DNA of 64,000 bases from positions 1 to 64,000 of the forward strand of contig JASHNU010000019.1 of assembly GCA_030041475.1 (NCBI GenBank), written 5' to 3'. The stretch comes from Candidatus Sulfotelmatobacter sp. GTDB taxonomy: Bacteria > Acidobacteriota > Terriglobia > Terriglobales > Acidobacteriaceae. The first letter of the stretch is position 1. Each line of letters begins with the position of its first letter. This document shows, one piece after another, positions 60,823 to 64,000 of this stretch. The notes beneath the pieces are model-generated. The model was not told where the DNA came from, ran no database searches, and saw nothing but the letters and a program-made list of their open reading frames with translations. Both the position numbers and the translations under genes were made by a program.

Positions 60823-62157
60823 CTACTCTGCTGCCGCGTTCTCCCGCAAGATGGGCGGAGGGAAGATGGACGGCTGAGGGGCGAGCCCAGTGTCCAAAAG
60901 CGCAAGGCCGAAGATGAAAACCGGTACTAGAAAGTTAGAATAAAACGGCATGGGCCAGACGCGCTCGCGCAACCCCGGAGTGATCCAAGGATAAGCCGCG
61001 GTAAGACCAAGAGTTGCGATCCATGGCCAGACCACGACAATGCTCCCGATCATGCGCGCCACGCGTACGACCTGCAACACCGATTCGCCAGATACCACGC
61101 TGCGGAGGAGCACCAGAATCGCCGGCGCCAGCAGAACCTGATTATACGGCGCGAACATGGGGACGATGAGAACGGTCAGCGCCAACACCAGAGCGAAAGC
61201 GCGTCCAAAGGCCCCTGTGGCGGCCGATTCCGCGCGGACACGCCAGATGCAGAGAGCGCAGGCAATCAGGCTGACGACTTCGAGAATGTGCCCGAGAATC
61301 GACCCGAACAGCCAGACCAGCACCGATTGATTCTGCGTGTAGGCATGGTACTGGGTCAGGCTGGCGCGGAACAGGCGAAGCCAGCCGGGAAGGACAAATT
61401 CTGCTCCGCCCAACAGCAGCGCCATGACTAGGCCAAATCCGACCACGAGCCGGCGGCGAGAACGCCAATCGCCCGCGGCCCACACCAGGAGCCAGAGCAC
61501 AAGCGGCCAGGCTAATTGCGGCTTGATGGTTGCCAGAGCAAGAAATAAGCCCGCCAGGAGAAATTGTCCCGCAGCCAGGCATGCGCCGCACACCGCCAGC
61601 AACCCGTACACCAGCAAACTTAGTTGCTGCAGCTTGATTCCCTGCACCATGGGCAGCCAGCCCGCCATCAGGACAGCTAGAGTGAGCTTAGAGATGCACG
61701 AAATGTTCCAACGCAGAACGCGCAGCCACAGCCACGCGCTTGCCGCCGCGAGCGCAATCAGCAGCCAGCGAAAACCGGCCATTACGGTGTCGAACGGCAG
61801 ACTGACCGTCGGGGCCAGCAGCAAAACGACATAAGCGGGATAGGCGAAGCCCTGCTGATCTTTCGGATCATCCGGGCGCGAGGGATCGAGCGGGCGGCCG
61901 TAGTATCCCTGCTGAATTTCGCGCGTGATCTCGGCGCTGTACGGATTACGGCGGTGCAACAGCAACTCCCGCGCACCGAGCCAGCGCGGATAAAGATCGG
62001 ACAAATTTCCGCGCGGACGATTATGCGTAGCGGCATCGGCCAGCTGCTGCGCCCGGAGGATGTGATTGATGTAAAACCAGGTGCTGGCGGAAGCCAGGAC
62101 TGCGGCGACGACTCCGGCGATCGTAGCTAGTACCAGTAAGGGCGGCTTCGTGCGCAA
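60823..62157 (-). CDS. GT87-family membrane glycosyltransferase-like protein
   Basis: 444 residues with about ten membrane segments. The family motif follows the first segment: DLYPRWLGARELLLHRRNPYS, with acidic residues for metal or sugar binding, and then the cytoplasmic/periplasmic loop FAYPAYVVLLLAP. GT87 enzymes (GT-C fold) move mannose or other sugars from polyprenyl-phosphate carriers to lipids or glycans outside the membrane; the acceptor is unknown. The start is TTG 62157, with AAAGGAAG seven bases upstream. Confidence 0.8.
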   Translation of the reverse strand: MRTKPPLLVLATIAGVVAAVLASASTWFYINHILRAQQLADAATHNRPRGNLSDLYPRWLGARELLLHRRNPYSAEITREIQQGYYGRPLDPSRPDDPKDQQGFAYPAYVVLLLAPTVSLPFDTVMAGFRWLLIALAAASAWLWLRVLRWNISCISKLTLAVLMAGWLPMVQGIKLQQLSLLVYGLLAVCGACLAAGQFLLAGLFLALATIKPQLAWPLVLWLLVWAAGDWRSRRRLVVGFGLVMALLLGGAEFVLPGWLRLFRASLTQYHAYTQNQSVLVWLFGSILGHILEVVSLIACALCIWRVRAESAATGAFGRAFALVLALTVLIVPMFAPYNQVLLAPAILVLLRSVVSGESVLQVVRVARMIGSIVVVWPWIATLGLTAAYPWITPGLRERVWPMPFYSNFLVPVFIFGLALLDTGLAPQPSIFPPPILRENAAAE

Positions 62158-62234
62158 CGTGTTCTTCCTTTGCTACTCAGAGTAACGATTCAGACCGGAC
62201 CGCATCATGTTACAACTGTGGTCACATACATCGC

Positions 62235-63140
62235 ATGCGATGGCGAATCGCAATCTCGGCTGCAATCGGCCTGGCAAGCGGGGCATTCTGTTGGTTCCTG
62301 ATGCTGCATTTTCATCAGGACGCCGCCGACTTCCGCTGGGCGCTCCGTCTGGCGCACCGGCTGCTCGCTCGCGAGAATCCTTACGATACGCCGCTGGAGC
62401 AATATCCGCTGACGGCGGGCTTGTTTGCGCTGCCTTTCGTGCGTTTTCAGCCGGAGTTGGCCGCCGCGCTTTTTTGGGGCATCAGCTCTGCCCTGCTCGC
62501 TTTCGGCGTCACCCGGCATGGTTATCACCGCCTGTTGATTTTCTTCGCCTATCCCTATTGGGCGGCGCTGCTTACCGTGCAATGGTCGCCGATCATCGCG
62601 GCATCGGCATTTTTTCCGCTGCTGCTGCCGCTTACTTTGGCAAAGCCACAAGTGGGTCTGCCCGTACTTCTGACTCGGCCCAGCCGTCGCGGTTGGGCGG
62701 CGTCCGTTCTGGTAGGCCTCGCGAGCGTAATCCTGATGCCGGGTTGGCCGCGGCTGTGGCTGCGGCAAATGGGAGGATATGAGCATTTCTTCCCGCTGCT
62801 GGTGCTGCCGGGACCGTTGCTTCTGCTGGCGCTGCTCCGTTACAGGGACCGCGATGCGCGGCTTCTGTTTCTGTCGGCCATCCTGCCGCAGCGGTGGTTC
62901 TTCGACAGTTTCACTCTTTGGTTGATTCCGCAGTCGCGGCGAGAAGTTGTTTGGACGGTCTTCTTCAGCTGGGGCGCCGGCATTTGGCGCTGGTATCACA
63001 TTCCGCACAGCACTACTGAAGTGGGACGGTGGACCGTCATTTTTTTCTACCTCCCGATGCTCGCGGTGGTGTTGCGGGAGCGGCGAGATCGACCTGCAAA
63101 CGCGCCTGGCGAATTGTCTGTCCCGGCCCGAATTGGATAA
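62235..63140 (+). CDS. Second GT87-like membrane protein
   Basis: 301 residues, about seven membrane segments. It repeats the signature of its divergent neighbour: DFRWALRLAHRLLARENPYDTP after the first segment. It is shorter by about 140 residues at the C-terminus, where a GT87 enzyme would normally have three further segments, so it may be a diverged or reduced paralogue. Start ATG 62235, 78 bases from the neighbouring start. A TGTTACAAC extended -10-like sequence lies in the shared gap. Confidence 0.72.
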   Translation: MRWRIAISAAIGLASGAFCWFLMLHFHQDAADFRWALRLAHRLLARENPYDTPLEQYPLTAGLFALPFVRFQPELAAALFWGISSALLAFGVTRHGYHRLLIFFAYPYWAALLTVQWSPIIAASAFFPLLLPLTLAKPQVGLPVLLTRPSRRGWAASVLVGLASVILMPGWPRLWLRQMGGYEHFFPLLVLPGPLLLLALLRYRDRDARLLFLSAILPQRWFFDSFTLWLIPQSRREVVWTVFFSWGAGIWRWYHIPHSTTEVGRWTVIFFYLPMLAVVLRERRDRPANAPGELSVPARIG

Positions 63141-63182
63141 ACCCCGGAGCCAACTTTTGGCGCGCGGAGAAGCGGCAATCCG

Positions 63183-64000
63183 ATGAAACCACGCTACTGG
63201 CATTACGCCCTCAGCCTGGTACTGTGCGCAGCGCTGGTTCCCGTTCTGCGGATCCAGCGGCTTCCGGCAAATTTTGATTGGGGTCGGCTGGCCATCGCCT
63301 ACTGGATCGTGCTTGGAGCGCAGTCCATCTCTCTGGCGGCCCTCTTGTGCGTGATCGGCGCGCCGCGTAAGCAGGTATGGGAGCCTCTGCTCGCGCGTTA
63401 CCGCAACAGCCGGCTTCGCATTGTGCCGTTGCTGTGTTTCTATGCAGTTCTTGTCTGGGCAACGACCGGGCTGGAGGCTCTGATCCTAACGGTAGATACC
63501 ATCGCGGTGCTGGAATTTTATGAGCGCCGCAAAATGCGAGGGGTGCAACAAGCGCTCGGCGCAGCTTTCCCGGCAGCTGCTTATTTTTTCTTCGGATTTC
63601 TGATGGTGCTGGCCTACAACTGCGTCATCGTCGCGTCCCGCTTCAACCCTGCCAGCGACCCGGCTCTCGCGGCCGTGGACCGCTGGATGATGCACGGTTA
63701 CTCAGTCTGGGACTTCACGCACTGGGCGGTTCATACGCTTCCCGTATCGTTCTTTCGGGCGATGGAGTTCATCTATTTCGGAATGTTCCCCCAGATTGGC
63801 GCGACAATCATCCTTCTGGCTGTCTGCGACGGCCGAGCGCGGGCGCTGCAATTCATTGGTTCGATTCTGCTGGCTTACTACATGGCCTTAGCCATCTTCT
63901 ACATTTGGCCGGCGCAGGGACCGTACTACCTCCATCCGTCGGGCTTGCCCTCCAGCCTGCGCTGTTACACGGTGCAGACCACCCTGGTCTCGCGCGCCCT
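63183..64000 (+). CDS. Aur1/PAP2-type membrane phosphotransferase, 3' truncated
   Basis: Open from ATG 63183 to the window end (272 residues visible). Six or more membrane segments, with FYIWPAQGPYY close to the end, the conserved block of inositolphosphotransferase (Aur1) and PAP2 relatives; the catalytic His-containing block (GxSMPSxH type) would lie beyond base 64000. Such proteins dephosphorylate or transfer head groups on lipids. A link to the inositol phosphate made by ino1 is only conjecture. Follows the GT87-like gene by 42 bases on the same strand, so probably co-transcribed. Confidence 0.75.
   Translation, partial: MKPRYWHYALSLVLCAALVPVLRIQRLPANFDWGRLAIAYWIVLGAQSISLAALLCVIGAPRKQVWEPLLARYRNSRLRIVPLLCFYAVLVWATTGLEALILTVDTIAVLEFYERRKMRGVQQALGAAFPAAAYFFFGFLMVLAYNCVIVASRFNPASDPALAAVDRWMMHGYSVWDFTHWAVHTLPVSFFRAMEFIYFGMFPQIGATIILLAVCDGRARALQFIGSILLAYYMALAIFYIWPAQGPYYLHPSGLPSSLRCYTVQTTLVSRA

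Overview
The window is a 64 kb, GC-rich stretch of bacterial chromosome, densely packed with genes on both strands and with no intergenic gap longer than about 250 bases. I infer an Acidobacteriota (Terriglobia-like) host. The reasons are the ccsA/hemX-hemA-hemC cluster, a Ser/Thr kinase with C-terminal TPRs, kelch-type lipoproteins, an S9 peptidase, GT87 membrane glycosyltransferases, and short palindromic intergenic repeats built around GATCCCTC/GTCATCCCGAG and CCACGGAG-type arms. This is inference from family content; no 16S or other rRNA marker is present. I saw no tRNA, rRNA, CRISPR array, transposase or prophage.

Layout. 1-10 kb: a truncated class V aminotransferase, an inositol-3-phosphate synthase with an unusual N-terminal extension, a GAF-ANTAR RNA-binding regulator, an SDR oxidoreductase, a DedA membrane protein, endonuclease III and a secreted S9 peptidase. 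10-17 kb (minus strand): tetrapyrrole synthesis genes hemX-like/ccsA, hemA, hemC and hemD. The first three overlap or nearly touch, but hemC and hemD are separated by an AAA ATPase, a DUF4442 protein and a PaiB-like flavin protein. 17-24.5 kb: a frameshifted P-loop kinase gene, a lipoprotein, a GH5-like hydrolase, a PAS-GGDEF-EAL protein, a class A beta-lactamase-like protein, DinB and a GalT-like protein. 24.6-35.5 kb (plus strand): mutS, then nagZ-anmK (peptidoglycan recycling), an oligopeptide-type solute-binding protein, an M48 protease, a YmdB-type phosphodiesterase and a secretin. 35.5-42 kb (minus): a kelch lipoprotein gene broken by an amber codon, a DsbA-like protein, glutamine-dependent NAD synthetase and a two-domain YncE-propeller/phosphoesterase.

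42-55.5 kb is the functional core of the window, an inorganic phosphate and polyphosphate locus: pstC-pstA-pstB-phoU, a divergent CHAD-domain protein, a Ser/Thr kinase with TPRs, a Ppx/GppA phosphatase, SixA, polyphosphate kinase 1 and pstS. Two matching 11-bp-spaced direct repeats (TAACA half sites), one before pstC and one before pstS, look like Pho boxes and suggest shared phosphate-starvation control. 55.5-64 kb: a secreted protein of unknown role, a GH15 glucoamylase-like enzyme, an FHA-GAF-PP2C phosphatase, two divergent GT87-like membrane glycosyltransferases and a truncated Aur1/PAP2-type membrane phosphotransferase.

There is no self-evident new defence or mobile system here. The most unusual features are: the integrase-arm-like extension on inositol phosphate synthase, a palindrome-bearing insertion inside mutS, nagZ apparently starting at CTG, a solute-binding-protein leader peptide that runs through palindromic repeats, two genes broken by single-base events, a GalT homologue whose usual nucleophile His reads as Thr, a three-copy long palindromic repeat family, and the phosphate/polyphosphate locus with paired Pho boxes.
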